Positions 1 to 9,070 of a stretch of DNA of 64,000 nt are shown here, piece by piece. How positions within the stretch are numbered: the stretch's first letter is position 1; each line of letters opens with the position of its first letter. A program made the translations under genes and the position numbers. The stretch spans positions 1,680,001 to 1,744,000 of the forward strand of contig NZ_AP025944.1 of NCBI RefSeq assembly GCF_024349685.1. The letters run 5' to 3'. A model generated the notes under the pieces. The model did no database searches. It saw only the letters and a list, made by a program, of their open reading frames with translations, and was not told the DNA's origin. Source of the stretch: Pseudomonas sp. LRP2-20 (GTDB lineage: Bacteria; Pseudomonadota; Gammaproteobacteria; Pseudomonadales; Pseudomonadaceae).

Positions 1-744
1 GGCCGCGAGGTCAAGGAATTCATCGAGCACATCCTCGGCGAGGAGGGGCTCAAGCGCTCGGTGGTCGTGGCATCGCCCGCTGACGATGCGCCGCTGATGC
101 GTTTGCGCGCGGCCATGTACTGCACGCGCATTGCCGAATACTTCCGCGACAAGGGCAAGAACGTCCTGCTGCTGATGGATTCGCTGACCCGTTTTGCCCA
201 GGCTCAGCGCGAAATCGCCCTGGCCATCGGTGAGCCACCGGCTACCCGCGGCTATCCGCCGTCGGTGTTCGCCAAGCTGCCCAAGCTGGTGGAGCGCGCT
301 GGTAACGGCGAGCCCGGTGGTGGTTCGATTACAGCCTTTTACACCGTGCTGTCCGAGGGTGACGACCAGCAGGACCCGATCGCCGACTCGGCGCGGGGTG
401 TGCTCGACGGCCACTTCGTGTTGTCCCGGCGCCTGGCCGAGGAGGGGCATTATCCGGCGATCGACATCGAAGCTTCGATCAGCCGGGTCATGCCGCAGGT
501 GGTGGATGCCGACCACTTGCGCCAGGCACAGAAATTCAAGCAACTGTGGTCAAGGCTGTCGCAGAGTCGCGACCTGATCAGCGTGGGCGCCTATGTGGCC
601 GGTGGCGACCCGGAAACCGACCTGGCGATTGCCTTGCAGCCGCGGCTGGTGGACTTCCTGCGCCAGGGGCTGGACGAAAATGTCGGCATGGGCCAGAGCC
701 GCACCGAGCTGGGGGCGATCTTCACGCCGCCGGCGAAAGGCTGA
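1..744 (+). CDS. fliI: Flagellum-specific ATPase FliI (C-terminal part)
   Basis: This is the C-terminal 247 residues of the ATPase that powers flagellar type III export at the cytoplasmic base of the organelle. The frame is open from the first base, so the start and the Walker A loop lie outside the window. The Walker B strand ([18 protein letters not shown]) and the following [14 protein letters not shown] segment are typical of FliI/YscN ATPases. The end ([11 protein letters not shown]) looks natural. fliJ begins 6 bp later, so the two are surely co-transcribed. Confidence 0.97.
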   Translation, partial: GREVKEFIEHILGEEGLKRSVVVASPADDAPLMRLRAAMYCTRIAEYFRDKGKNVLLLMDSLTRFAQAQREIALAIGEPPATRGYPPSVFAKLPKLVERAGNGEPGGGSITAFYTVLSEGDDQQDPIADSARGVLDGHFVLSRRLAEEGHYPAIDIEASISRVMPQVVDADHLRQAQKFKQLWSRLSQSRDLISVGAYVAGGDPETDLAIALQPRLVDFLRQGLDENVGMGQSRTELGAIFTPPAKG

Positions 745-750
745 TAGGTC

Positions 751-1203
751 ATGAGCCTGCCCGGTCGCGCTGCCCGCCTGGCCCCTGTGGTCGACATGGC
801 CGAAGAGGCTGAGCGCAAGGCCGCCCAGCGCGTGGGGCAGTTCCAGCAGCAAGTGGTTCAGGCCCAGGCCAAGCTGGCAGAGCTGGAGTCGTTCCGCGAA
901 GGGTATCAGGCGCAGTGGATCAACCGCGGCGGGCAGGGCGTGAACGGCAGCTGGCTGCTCAACTACCAGCGCTTTCTGGCCCAGCTGGAAACGGCCATGA
1001 CCCAGCAGCGCCAGAGCCTGGCCTGGCATGAGAACAACCTGAAGAATGCCCGTGGCACCTGGCAGCAGGCCTATGCCCGGGTGGAAGGGCTGCGCAAGCT
1101 GGTGCAGCGGTACATGGAGGAGGCACGGCGGGCCGAAGACAAGCGCGAGCAGCGTTTGCTGGACGAGCTGTCGCAGCGCTTGCCGCGGCAAGGTCATTTG
1201 TAA
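751..1203 (+). CDS. fliJ: Flagellar export chaperone FliJ
   Basis: A 150-residue, mostly helical, Gln/Glu/Ala/Arg-rich protein with heptad-like composition throughout. This fits FliJ, the coiled-coil stalk of the export ATPase and chaperone-escort protein. Length and position directly after fliI match the family. No catalytic motif is expected. It is the last gene before a REP pair that separates the fliI-fliJ unit from the hsbA-hsbR-hptB module. Confidence 0.93.
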   Translation: MSLPGRAARLAPVVDMAEEAERKAAQRVGQFQQQVVQAQAKLAELESFREGYQAQWINRGGQGVNGSWLLNYQRFLAQLETAMTQQRQSLAWHENNLKNARGTWQQAYARVEGLRKLVQRYMEEARRAEDKREQRLLDELSQRLPRQGHL

Positions 1204-1315
1204 CCTGTGCCGGCCTCTTCGCGGGGCAAGCCCGCTCCCACAGGGACCACGCAATGCTTGAGATTGTGGTGATCACTGTGGGAGCGGGCTTGACCCGCGA
1301 AGAGGCCGGCACAGG
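1204..1315. repeat. REP pair (inverted, P. putida type)
   Basis: Two ~41-bp arms face each other around a ~30-bp spacer. The left arm starts CCTGTGCCGGCCTCTTCGCG and the right arm is its near-perfect reverse complement ending at 1315. Each arm carries the palindromic core GCGGG-CAAG/TTGA-CCCGC. It sits between fliJ and hsbA and could form a long hairpin that protects or ends the fliJ transcript. There is no T-tract. Confidence 0.92.
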
Positions 1316-1390
1316 CTTGCCTTGATAGTCCGGCCACTGGCTGCTAAACCTTGAAGAGTTGCATTCGCCATCATCGAAGGAATCGCTAGC

Positions 1391-1696
1391 ATGGCAGTCG
1401 AGACAGACTTTTCGCAGGACGGCAAAAAGCTCACGATCAAGGTCAAGGGGCGCTTCGATTTTGGCAAGCATCAGGAATTTCGTGATGCCTACGAACGCCA
1501 GCCTAAAAGACCCGACTCGGTGGTGGTCGACCTGAAGGACGCCACCTATCTGGACAGCTCCGCGCTGGGCATGCTGCTGTTGCTACGTGACCATGCCGGC
1601 GGTGACGACTCGGACGTTCGCGTGGTACATGCCAGCTCCGACGTGCGCAAGATCCTGGCGATTTCCAATTTCGAAAAACTGTTCGATATCAGTTGA
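1391..1696 (+). CDS. hsbA: Anti-sigma factor antagonist HsbA (STAS domain)
   Basis: A 101-residue single STAS domain. The segment DATYLDSSALGMLLLLRDH contains the conserved serine that is phosphorylated and dephosphorylated in SpoIIAA-like antagonists. In P. aeruginosa, HsbA is the target of HsbR and HptB. It binds FlgM or the diguanylate cyclase HsbD depending on phosphorylation, switching between swimming and biofilm growth. The order hsbA-hsbR-hptB is the same here. Its stop overlaps the proposed start of hsbR by 3 bp, indicating translational coupling. Confidence 0.88.
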   Translation: MAVETDFSQDGKKLTIKVKGRFDFGKHQEFRDAYERQPKRPDSVVVDLKDATYLDSSALGMLLLLRDHAGGDDSDVRVVHASSDVRKILAISNFEKLFDIS

Positions 1697-3396
1697 ACGC
1701 CCAGATGCCGGCCGAACAGGCGTTGACCGTGCTGGTGGCTGAGGACGGGGCGGTCGACCGCCTGCTGCTGGCGCAGATCGTCCGTCGCCAGGGGCACCAG
1801 GTGTTCACCGCGGAAAATGGCGAACAAGCCGTGGCGTTGTTTGTCGAGAAGCGCCCGCAGCTGGTGTTGCTCGACGCCTTGATGCCGGTGATGGATGGTT
1901 TCGAGGCCGCGCGGCAGATCAAGGCGCTGGCCGGCGAGGCGCTGGTGCCGATCATCTTCCTGACCTCGCTGAACGAGGAGGATGCCTTGGTGCGTTGCCT
2001 GGAGGCCGGGGGCGACGACTTCATGGCCAAGCCCTACAGTGCGGTGATCCTCGGTGCCAAGATCCGCGCCATGGACCGCCTGCGGCGCTTGCAGGCGACC
2101 GTGCTCGAGCAGCGTGACCAGATCACCCGCCACCATCACCACCTGCTCAACGAACAACGGGTGGCCAAGGCGGTGTTCGACAAGGTCGCCCACTCCGGCT
2201 GCATCACCGCACCGAACATTCGTTACCTGCAGTCGCCTTACGCCCTGTTCAATGGCGACCTGTTGCTGGCGGCGTTCACCCCGGCGGGTGACATGCATGT
2301 GTTGCTCGGCGACTTCACCGGCCATGGTCTACCCGCCGCAGTCGGCGCGATGCCGCTGGCGGAAGTGTTCTATGGCATGACTGCCAAGGGTTACGGCCTG
2401 GCACAGATGCTGCGCGAGATGAACGCCAAGCTCAAGCGCATCCTGCCGGTGGACATGTTCTGCTGCGCGCTGCTGCTCAAGATCAGCGTGCAGCGCGGTG
2501 CCGTGGAAGTGTGGAATGGCGGGATGCCGGATGGCTATCGGCTTTCTGCCGATGGCGCAGTACTCGGCTGCCTGGGTTCGCGGCACTTGCCACTGGGTAT
2601 CCTGGCGCCGGAGCGCTTCGACGACAGTACCGAGGTGTTGCCGCTGGCGGCGGGTGAGCGGCTGCTGCTGCTGTCCGATGGCGTGGTCGATACCGCAGAC
2701 GAGCAGGAGCGCCTGTTCGGCGTCGAGCGCTTGCGCGAGGTGCTGGGGGCCAATCGCGACCCGGCGCAGTTGTTCGACGAAGTGATGCAGGCCCTGGAGC
2801 GTTTCGGTGGGCGCCCCCGGGATGACATCAGCCTGTGTGATATTCGCATGTTCAGTGGCGAAGAGCGGGTGCCTGCGCCAACCTTGTATTCCGACAGTGG
2901 ACGCTCCAGCCCGCTGGACTGGTCGCTGGGCTTCGAGTTGCGGGGCGAAAGCCTCAAGCGTTTCAATCCCGTGCCCTATCTGGTGCAGTTGTTGCAGGAA
3001 ATCCATGGGCTGCGGCCGCGCACCGGTGCCTTGCACAGTGTGCTCAGCGAGCTTTATTCCAATGCCCTGGAGCATGGTGTGCTGGGCCTGGATTCACAGC
3101 TCAAGCGTGATGTGCAGGGGTTTGCCGACTACTATCAGGAACGGGCCCGGCGCTTGGTCGCGTTGGCCGAAGGTTTCGTGCGCATCGACCTGAAGGTGGA
3201 ACCGTCAGGGGCGGGTGGGCGTCTTACCATCGAGGTTCGCGACAGTGGCGCGGGGTTCGATGTGTGCGGTGTATTGTCGCGCCCGTCCCTGGAACAGGAC
3301 TTGAGCGGGCGCGGGCTGAACCTGGTAAAGCGGCTTGGCAGCCGTGCCGAGTGGAGCGAAGGCGGCCGTTGTGCCCGCGTTCAGTTCGATTGGTGA
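1693..3396 (+). CDS. hsbR: Response regulator with PP2C phosphatase and kinase-like domains (HsbR)
   Basis: Domains in order: a receiver domain (about 1-125, with VAEDG and LLDALMPVMDGF around the phospho-Asp), a short coiled linker (about 135-160), a SpoIIE/PP2C phosphatase (about 180-385, GDFTGHGLPAAVGA and DGVVDTAD motifs) and a C-terminal HATPase/anti-sigma kinase-like domain (about 415-567, with NALEHG and SGRGLNLVKRL). In P. aeruginosa, HptB phosphorylates HsbR, which then controls HsbA phosphorylation. The TTG at 1693 overlaps the hsbA stop; an ATG at 1705 is an equally plausible start. Neither has a clear ribosome binding site. Confidence 0.88.
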   Translation: MNAQMPAEQALTVLVAEDGAVDRLLLAQIVRRQGHQVFTAENGEQAVALFVEKRPQLVLLDALMPVMDGFEAARQIKALAGEALVPIIFLTSLNEEDALVRCLEAGGDDFMAKPYSAVILGAKIRAMDRLRRLQATVLEQRDQITRHHHHLLNEQRVAKAVFDKVAHSGCITAPNIRYLQSPYALFNGDLLLAAFTPAGDMHVLLGDFTGHGLPAAVGAMPLAEVFYGMTAKGYGLAQMLREMNAKLKRILPVDMFCCALLLKISVQRGAVEVWNGGMPDGYRLSADGAVLGCLGSRHLPLGILAPERFDDSTEVLPLAAGERLLLLSDGVVDTADEQERLFGVERLREVLGANRDPAQLFDEVMQALERFGGRPRDDISLCDIRMFSGEERVPAPTLYSDSGRSSPLDWSLGFELRGESLKRFNPVPYLVQLLQEIHGLRPRTGALHSVLSELYSNALEHGVLGLDSQLKRDVQGFADYYQERARRLVALAEGFVRIDLKVEPSGAGGRLTIEVRDSGAGFDVCGVLSRPSLEQDLSGRGLNLVKRLGSRAEWSEGGRCARVQFDW

Positions 3397-3456
3397 TGCG
3401 TCTGGAGGGCCGCGGGGCGGCTCAGGCATAATCCGGCTTGATCAAGGAGTGAGCAA

Positions 3457-3804
3457 GTGACAGACAAGCATATTGACCACAAGGTACTCAGCGACTTGCA
3501 GGAGGTCATGGAAGATGGCTACCTGCAATTGTTGGAAACCTTTCTGGAAGATTCCGAGCGGCGCTTGAGCCAGCTGCATGAGGCCAAGAGCGTCGATGAA
3601 CTCGGCATGGCCGCGCACAGCTTCAAGGGCAGCAGCAGCAACATGGGCGCTGTTGGCCTTGCCCAGTTGTGCCAGCAGCTGGAAGAGCGGGTGAAGGTGC
3701 GGCAGTTGTATGGCATCGAGGATCTGATCAACCAGATCGACCGGGAATACCTGGAAGTGAAGTGCTTCTATCGCGGCGAACGTGAGCGCGTTTCGGCTAA
3801 CTGA
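3457..3804 (+). CDS. hptB: Histidine phosphotransfer protein HptB
   Basis: A 115-residue Hpt domain. The motif MAAHSFKGSSSNMGA places the phospho-accepting histidine at about residue 54. GTG start with AAGGAG at 3444-3449. HptB receives phosphate from hybrid sensor kinases and passes it to the HsbR receiver domain encoded just upstream. The gene ends about 10 bp before the sigma-54 promoter of fliK. Confidence 0.9.
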   Translation: MTDKHIDHKVLSDLQEVMEDGYLQLLETFLEDSERRLSQLHEAKSVDELGMAAHSFKGSSSNMGAVGLAQLCQQLEERVKVRQLYGIEDLINQIDREYLEVKCFYRGERERVSAN

Positions 3805-3810
3805 TGGCAA

Positions 3811-3830
3811 GTTGGCGCGACTCTTGCGTA
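3811..3830 (+). promoter_or_regulatory. Sigma-54 promoter of fliK
   Basis: TTGGCGCGACTCTTGCGT has GG at 3814-3815, exactly ten bases, then GC at 3826-3827. This is very close to the sigma-54 consensus TGGCACG-N4-TTGC. It lies about 49 bp before the fliK start, as expected for a FleQ-activated class II/III flagellar gene. Confidence 0.85.
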
Positions 3831-3875
3831 TCTGTAGCCAGATGATATTCCAGTTTCTGGCGCGGAGACCGTTCA

Positions 3876-5180
3876 ATGCCTGTCGCACCCAACCCTTTGT
3901 TGCAAGCCAACACCCTGAGCAAGCCGTCGAACGCGGGTTCCTCGCGGGTGGACAAGCCGCTGCAGGCGGCGGGCGGGCAGGGCGGCGGCTTCGATCAGGT
4001 CATGGCCGGACAGGGGCGTGACAAGGCGCCCGCGCGCAATGACAAGGTGGTTCAGCCCGGCCCCAAGGACAAGCCTGATGTTGCCCGGGGCGGCAAGCAG
4101 CAGGCCGCCGACAAGCCGGCGGTTGCCGATGACGGCAACAAATTGCCAGCAGACGATGCCACGCAGCCTGCTACCGATGCTGCCACCGCCAGCGACTCGG
4201 GTTCGCTCGATGCCAGCCTGGTCGCGGGCCAGGTCACTGATGCGCAGCCCGGCGCGCAATTGTTGCAGGCCCAGGCCGAAGCCGTGGCGCCGGTCTTGCA
4301 GGCCGCTATCCAGCAGGCGCCCGTGGCCGAGGTTAGCGAGCCGTTGGCAGAAGAGTCCGAGGCTGATGCCTTCGACCCGGATGCCGACCCCTTGGCCAAC
4401 CTGCCGACCTTGCGCCTGGCATTGGAGCAGACTGCCCAGGCCAAGGGCACGACATCGGCCCATGCAACTGACACAACCAAGGCTCAATCCGATGATGGGC
4501 AAGCGGCCGTCAATCCGTTGGCGACCCTGATCGACAAGGTCGAGGGTGAAGCAGGGAAGTCCGAGACCGGTGACAAGGCCTTCGGCGCCTTGATCGAAGA
4601 TGGCCTCAAGGACACCAAGAGCGCCAGCAGCGATACCCGCGTCGACGACTTTGCCAACCGCCTGGCCAGCCTGACCCAGGCGGTTACCGCCAAGACTGCC
4701 AATGCGCTGCCGGTTAACGCCAACCCGTTGCATCAGCCCTTGCAGATGAACCAGGGCGCCTGGGCCGAAGGCCTGGTCAACCGGGTCATGTACCTGTCCA
4801 GTCAGAACCTCAAGTCGGCGGATATCCAGCTGGAGCCGGCTGAGCTCGGGCGCCTCGATATCCGTGTCAATGTCGCGACTGACCAATCCACCCAGATCAC
4901 CTTCGTCAGTGGCCATGCTGGCGTGCGTGATGCGCTGGACAGCCAGGTGTATCGCCTGCGCGAACTGTTTGCCCAGCAGGGGCTGGCGCAGCCGGACGTC
5001 AACGTCGCAGACCAGTCGCGCCAGCAACAGCAGCAGGCGCAGCAGGACGGCTCGCAGCTGTCCGGGGTCGCTGCGCGCCGGGCGCAGAGGGGCGAGCAGG
5101 GTAGTGAGTTGGGCGACGGCTCGCGGGCTGTCGAGCAGCAGGTGGTCATTGGCGACAGTGCTGTCGATTACTACGCTTGA
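3876..5180 (+). CDS. fliK: Flagellar hook-length control protein FliK
   Basis: A 434-residue FliK. The first ~290 residues are low-complexity Ala/Asp/Lys/Gln-rich, as in the molecular-ruler part of the family. The conserved export-switch domain lies near 300-385 (SADIQLEPAELGRLDIRV, then DALDSQVYRLRELFAQQGL), followed by a Gln-rich tail. It is secreted during hook growth and contacts FlhB to switch export from hook to filament substrates. It has its own sigma-54 promoter and is followed by a long palindromic repeat. Confidence 0.92.
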   Translation: MPVAPNPLLQANTLSKPSNAGSSRVDKPLQAAGGQGGGFDQVMAGQGRDKAPARNDKVVQPGPKDKPDVARGGKQQAADKPAVADDGNKLPADDATQPATDAATASDSGSLDASLVAGQVTDAQPGAQLLQAQAEAVAPVLQAAIQQAPVAEVSEPLAEESEADAFDPDADPLANLPTLRLALEQTAQAKGTTSAHATDTTKAQSDDGQAAVNPLATLIDKVEGEAGKSETGDKAFGALIEDGLKDTKSASSDTRVDDFANRLASLTQAVTAKTANALPVNANPLHQPLQMNQGAWAEGLVNRVMYLSSQNLKSADIQLEPAELGRLDIRVNVATDQSTQITFVSGHAGVRDALDSQVYRLRELFAQQGLAQPDVNVADQSRQQQQQAQQDGSQLSGVAARRAQRGEQGSELGDGSRAVEQQVVIGDSAVDYYA

Positions 5181-5201
5181 TGGGCCTGCATTTGAATATG
5201 C

Positions 5202-5446
5202 GGCGCCTGTGAGATCGAGCGCCGCCCGCGCGGCGCATCGCGAGCTGCGCTCGCTCCTACGTTTGTTTCGGGCCAGTAACGTTTGTGGCAGGCGCGCGCG
5301 ACCGCCTGGTTTGTACGACTCCATATCGAGTCAGGCGCCAAGGCGTTCGCGCGCAAATCCCGCAGGAATAATTGGCCCGAAACAAACGTAGGAGCGAGCG
5401 CAGCTCGCGATGCGCCGCGCGGGCGGCGCTCGATGTCACAGGCGCC
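5202..5446. repeat. Long palindromic element, copy A
   Basis: About 245 bp. The outer ~75 bp on each side are inverted repeats (left starts GGCGCCTGTGAGATCGAGC, right ends GATGTCACAGGCGCC; one mismatch in the outermost 23 bp). The ~95-bp centre also pairs partly with itself (GCGCGCGACCGCC against AAGGCGTTCGCGCGC). Two more copies occur in the window at 37627-37860 and 51062-51295. It fills most of the fliK-fliL gap and may act as a transcript end or stabiliser. It differs from the REP pairs. Confidence 0.93.
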
Positions 5447-5479
5447 ACACCTCTCAATCCAGACACTCTCAATCCAAAC

Positions 5480-5497
5480 CTGGCATAACACTTGCTC
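5480..5497 (+). promoter_or_regulatory. Sigma-54 promoter of fliL
   Basis: CTGGCATAACACTTGCTC has GG at 5482-5483, ten bases, then GC at 5494-5495, matching TGGCAC-N5-TTGC. It sits just after the palindromic element and about 51 bp before the fliL start, so it probably drives the fliLMNOPQR-flhB unit. Confidence 0.87.
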
Positions 5498-5546
5498 AAG
5501 CCACGTCATCCTCCTTTGAAACCCCGATGGACGACGGATTATTGGC

Positions 5547-6044
5547 ATGGCGAAGAGCGACGCAGTGAAAGACCCCGCCGCAAAAGGCAAACTCAAGCTG
5601 ATCCTGCTGCTGGTGCTGGCCCTGTTGCTGGCGGTCGGCCTGTCGGTCGGTGCCACCTGGTTCATCATGCACAAGAGTGAATCGGCGCCCGCCCCTGAAG
5701 CGGCCGCTACCAACGTCAAGGCCCCCGCGATCTACGTGCCGCTGGCCCCCGCCTTCGTGGTCAACTTCAACCAGAACGGCCGCCAGCGCTACATGCAGCT
5801 GAGCATCACCATGCAAGGCCGTAGCCAGGCCGACCTGGACGCACTCTCGGTGCACATGCCGGTAATCCGCAACAACCTGGTGATGATGTTCTCCGGGCAG
5901 GGCTTCGACACCTTGGCGGCCAGTTCGGTGGGCCAGGAGATGCTGCGTCAGAAAGCCACCGCGGTGGTTCAGGAAGTGGCGCAGAAGGAAGTCGGCAAGC
6001 CGGTGGTCGACCAGCTGCTGTTCACCAATTTCGTATTGCAGTAG
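5547..6044 (+). CDS. fliL: Flagellar basal-body-associated protein FliL
   Basis: A 165-residue protein with a short cytoplasmic N-terminus, one membrane helix at about 17-40 and a periplasmic domain (YVPLAPAFVVNF and the C-terminal LLFTNFVLQ are family hallmarks). FliL surrounds the stator units and supports motor torque. It is the first gene after the sigma-54 promoter at 5480. fliM follows after 9 bp with AGGAG in the gap. Confidence 0.95.
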   Translation: MAKSDAVKDPAAKGKLKLILLLVLALLLAVGLSVGATWFIMHKSESAPAPEAAATNVKAPAIYVPLAPAFVVNFNQNGRQRYMQLSITMQGRSQADLDALSVHMPVIRNNLVMMFSGQGFDTLAASSVGQEMLRQKATAVVQEVAQKEVGKPVVDQLLFTNFVLQ

Positions 6045-6053
6045 GAGTCCGCA

Positions 6054-7022
6054 ATGGCCGTACAGGACCTGCTGTCCCAGGATGAGATCGATGCCCTGTT
6101 GCATGGCGTCGACGATGGGCTGGTACAGACCGAGAGCGTTGCCGAGCCCGGCAGCATCAAGAGCTACGACCTGACCAGCCAGGATCGGATCGTGCGCGGT
6201 CGCATGCCGACCCTGGAAATGATCAACGAGCGGTTTGCCCGCTACACCCGCATCAGCATGTTCAACCTTTTGCGGCGCTCGGCCGACGTGGCAGTGGGTG
6301 GCGTGCAGGTGATGAAGTTCGGCGAGTACGTGCATTCGCTGTACGTGCCGACCAGCCTCAACCTGGTCAAGATCAAGCCGCTGCGTGGTACCGCACTGTT
6401 CATTCTCGACGCCAAGCTGGTGTTCAAGCTGGTGGACAACTTCTTTGGCGGTGACGGTCGTCACGCCAAGATCGAAGGCCGCGAATTCACCCCCACCGAG
6501 CTGCGTGTGGTGCGCATGGTGCTGGACCAGTGCTTCGTCGACCTCAAGGAAGCCTGGCAGGCGATCATGCCGGTCAACTTCGAGTACATGAACTCCGAGG
6601 TCAACCCGGCCATGGCCAACATCGTCGGCCCGAGCGAGGCGGTGGTGGTCTCGACCTTCCATATCGAACTGGACGGCGGCGGGGGCGACCTGCATGTGAC
6701 CATGCCGTATTCGATGATCGAGCCGGTGCGGGAAATGCTCGATGCGGGCTTCCAGTCTGACCTCGACGACCAGGACGAACGCTGGGTCAAGGCCCTGCGC
6801 GAGGACGTGCTGGACGTTTCCGTGCCGCTGACCGCCACGGTCGCCCGCCGCCAGTTGAAGCTGCGCGACATCCTGCACATGCAGGCCGGCGACGTGATCC
6901 CGGTGGAGCTGCCCGAGCACCTGGTGCTGCGCGCCAATGGCGTGCCGTCGTTCAAGGCGCGCCTGGGCTCGCACAAGGGCAACCTGGCCCTGCAGATCAT
7001 TGACCCGATCGAACGCCGCTGA
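6054..7022 (+). CDS. fliM: Flagellar motor switch protein FliM
   Basis: 322 residues, the usual size. The N-terminal LSQDEIDALLHG is the segment that binds phospho-CheY. A central CheC-like domain (about 45-230) and a C-terminal SpoA domain (about 250-320) follow. FliM sits in the C-ring between FliG and FliN and reverses rotation when phospho-CheY binds. The start is supported by AGGAG 6-10 bp upstream. Confidence 0.97.
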   Translation: MAVQDLLSQDEIDALLHGVDDGLVQTESVAEPGSIKSYDLTSQDRIVRGRMPTLEMINERFARYTRISMFNLLRRSADVAVGGVQVMKFGEYVHSLYVPTSLNLVKIKPLRGTALFILDAKLVFKLVDNFFGGDGRHAKIEGREFTPTELRVVRMVLDQCFVDLKEAWQAIMPVNFEYMNSEVNPAMANIVGPSEAVVVSTFHIELDGGGGDLHVTMPYSMIEPVREMLDAGFQSDLDDQDERWVKALREDVLDVSVPLTATVARRQLKLRDILHMQAGDVIPVELPEHLVLRANGVPSFKARLGSHKGNLALQIIDPIERR

Positions 7023-7069
7023 CGGCGTGCCGGTCGCTCTTTACGAATTGAATGCCTGTCGAGGACATC

Positions 7070-7534
7070 ATGGCTAACGAAAACGAGATCACTTCCCCGG
7101 AAGACCAGGCCCTGGCCGATGAGTGGGCCGCGGCCCTGGAAGAAACCGGTGATGCCGGCCAGTCCGACATCGACGCGTTGCTCGCCGGTGACAGCGGCAA
7201 GCCCGGTGCCGGTCGCCTGCCGATGGAAGAATTCGCCAGCTCCCCGCGGCCGAATGAGAACGTCAGCCTCGAAGGGCCGAACCTGGATGTGATCCTGGAT
7301 ATTCCAGTGAGCATTTCCATGGAAGTGGGCAGCACCGAAATCAATATCCGCAACCTGCTGCAGCTCAACCAGGGCTCGGTGATCGAACTCGACCGCCTGG
7401 CCGGTGAACCGCTCGATGTGCTGGTCAATGGCACGCTGATCGCCCATGGCGAAGTGGTCGTGGTCAACGAGAAGTTCGGCATCCGCCTGACTGACGTGAT
7501 CAGCCCTAGCGAACGCATCAAGAAGCTGCGCTGA
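7070..7534 (+). CDS. fliN: Flagellar motor switch protein FliN
   Basis: 154 residues from the chosen ATG at 7070, which has GAGG at 7061-7064. An in-frame ATG at 7052 would add six residues but lacks a ribosome binding site. The C-terminal SpoA domain (about 75-150; LDVILDIPVSISMEVG and LNQGSVIELDRLAGEPLDV) forms the base of the C-ring. The acidic N-terminal extension is common in pseudomonads. Confidence 0.96.
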   Translation: MANENEITSPEDQALADEWAAALEETGDAGQSDIDALLAGDSGKPGAGRLPMEEFASSPRPNENVSLEGPNLDVILDIPVSISMEVGSTEINIRNLLQLNQGSVIELDRLAGEPLDVLVNGTLIAHGEVVVVNEKFGIRLTDVISPSERIKKLR

Positions 7535-7993
7535 GTGAAGGGCACGATGCGGGCCGTGACGGCCTTTGCCGCGCTGCTGGCCAGTGAAGTGGCCATCGCG
7601 GCCGCCAACCCTGCTGCCAGCCCGGTTGCGGCGCCGGCGGCTGCGCCCGGCAGCCTCGGCGGGCAGCTGGCACAGATGGTGTTCGGCCTGTTGCTGGTGG
7701 TGGGCCTGATCTTCTTGCTGGCCTGGGTGCTACGCCGCATGCAGGGCGCCACGCCCAAGGGCGGGCAGGTGATCGAGATCGTCGGCAGCCGCACCATTGG
7801 CCCGCGTGACCGGCTGTTGCTGGTTCAGGTTGGCAAGGAGCAGATCCTTATCGGCCATGCCCCGGGCAGCATCGAGGCGTTGCACGTGCTGGCCGAACCC
7901 GTCGAAGTACCCGCCAGCGCGCGCCAGGCGACGCCGGAGTTTGCCCAGCGGCTGATGGAGCTGATGGGCAAGGACCAGAAGGACAAGAAGTGA
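7535..7993 (+). CDS. fliO: Flagellar biosynthesis protein FliO
   Basis: 152 residues with a signal-like hydrophobic N-terminus, an Ala/Pro-rich stretch, one strong membrane helix ([20 protein letters not shown]) and a cytoplasmic domain with [19 protein letters not shown]. FliO is a chaperone for FliP assembly in the export gate. GTG at 7535 abuts the fliN stop; the ATG at 7547 is an alternative. The end overlaps fliP. Confidence 0.92.
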   Translation: MKGTMRAVTAFAALLASEVAIAAANPAASPVAAPAAAPGSLGGQLAQMVFGLLLVVGLIFLLAWVLRRMQGATPKGGQVIEIVGSRTIGPRDRLLLVQVGKEQILIGHAPGSIEALHVLAEPVEVPASARQATPEFAQRLMELMGKDQKDKK

Positions 7994-8772
7994 TGACCCG
8001 CGCCTTGCGCCTGCTGTTGAAAACGTCGTTGAGCACCTTGGTGCCGCTCGCCCTGCTGCTTGCTGCACCGCTGGCCCTGGCCGCCGACCCGTTGTCGATT
8101 CCGGCCATTACCCTGTCCAACACTGCGGACGGGCAGCAGGAGTATTCGGTCAGCCTGCAGATCCTGCTGATCATGACGGCGCTAAGCTTCATTCCGGCGT
8201 TCGTCATCCTGATGACCAGCTTCACCCGCATCATCATCGTGTTCTCGATCTTGCGTCAGGCCCTGGGCCTGCAGCAGACGCCGTCGAACCAGGTGCTGAC
8301 CGGCATGGCGCTGTTCCTGACGATGTTCATCATGGCGCCGGTGTTCGACCGGGTGAACCAGGATGCCCTGCAGCCATACCTGAGCGAGAAGATGACGGCC
8401 CAGCAGGCCATCGAAAAGGCCCAGGGACCGCTCAAGGACTTCATGCTGGCGCAGACCCGGCAGAGTGACCTCGATCTGTTCATGCGCCTGTCCAAGCGCA
8501 CCGACATTGCTGGCCCCGATCAGGTGCCGCTGACGATCCTGGTGCCGGCGTTCGTCACCTCGGAACTGAAAACCGCGTTCCAGATCGGTTTCATGATCTT
8601 CATCCCGTTCCTGATCATCGACATGGTGGTGGCCAGTGTGCTGATGGCCATGGGTATGATGATGTTGTCGCCGTTGATCATCTCGCTGCCGTTCAAGATC
8701 ATGCTGTTTGTCCTGGTCGATGGCTGGGCGCTGATCATGGGTACCTTGGCCGGCAGTTTCGGCGGCGTCTGA
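7993..8772 (+). CDS. fliP: Flagellar export gate protein FliP
   Basis: About 259 residues. A cleavable signal peptide (hydrophobic run ending PLALAADP) is followed by membrane helices including [20 protein letters not shown] and the signature [18 protein letters not shown]. FliP builds the core ring of the export gate with FliQ and FliR. The ATG at 7993 shares one base with the fliO stop; a GTG one codon earlier is also possible. Confidence 0.96.
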   Translation: MTRALRLLLKTSLSTLVPLALLLAAPLALAADPLSIPAITLSNTADGQQEYSVSLQILLIMTALSFIPAFVILMTSFTRIIIVFSILRQALGLQQTPSNQVLTGMALFLTMFIMAPVFDRVNQDALQPYLSEKMTAQQAIEKAQGPLKDFMLAQTRQSDLDLFMRLSKRTDIAGPDQVPLTILVPAFVTSELKTAFQIGFMIFIPFLIIDMVVASVLMAMGMMMLSPLIISLPFKIMLFVLVDGWALIMGTLAGSFGGV

Positions 8773-8793
8773 CGCCGCCAGGGAGAGCCCCGC

Positions 8794-9063
8794 ATGACAC
8801 CTGAAGTAGCTGTCGACCTGTTTCGTGATGCGCTGTGGCTGACCACCTTGATGGTTGCCGTGCTGGTGGTGCCGAGCCTGCTGGTCGGCCTGATCGTGGC
8901 CATGTTCCAGGCCGCCACACAGATCAACGAACAGACCTTGAGCTTCCTGCCGCGCCTGCTGGTGATGCTGGTCACGCTGATCGTTGCCGGGCCCTGGCTG
9001 GTGCAGAAGTTCATGGAGTACATCACCGGCCTGTACACCAGCATCCCGCAGCTGATCGGTTGA
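8794..9063 (+). CDS. fliQ: Flagellar export gate protein FliQ
   Basis: 89 residues with two membrane helices and the family pattern DALWLTTLMVAVLVVPSLLVG followed by FQAATQINEQTLSFLPRL. Four copies pack around FliP/FliR in the gate. A clear AGGGAG lies upstream. fliR starts 7 bp after the stop. Confidence 0.97.
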   Translation: MTPEVAVDLFRDALWLTTLMVAVLVVPSLLVGLIVAMFQAATQINEQTLSFLPRLLVMLVTLIVAGPWLVQKFMEYITGLYTSIPQLIG

Positions 9064-9070
9064 GCCTGCC

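Noticed and set aside
1347..1372. A sigma-28-like pair (CTAAA ... GCCATCAT) before hsbA.
   Set aside because: The spacing is 18 rather than about 15 bases and the -10 is poor.
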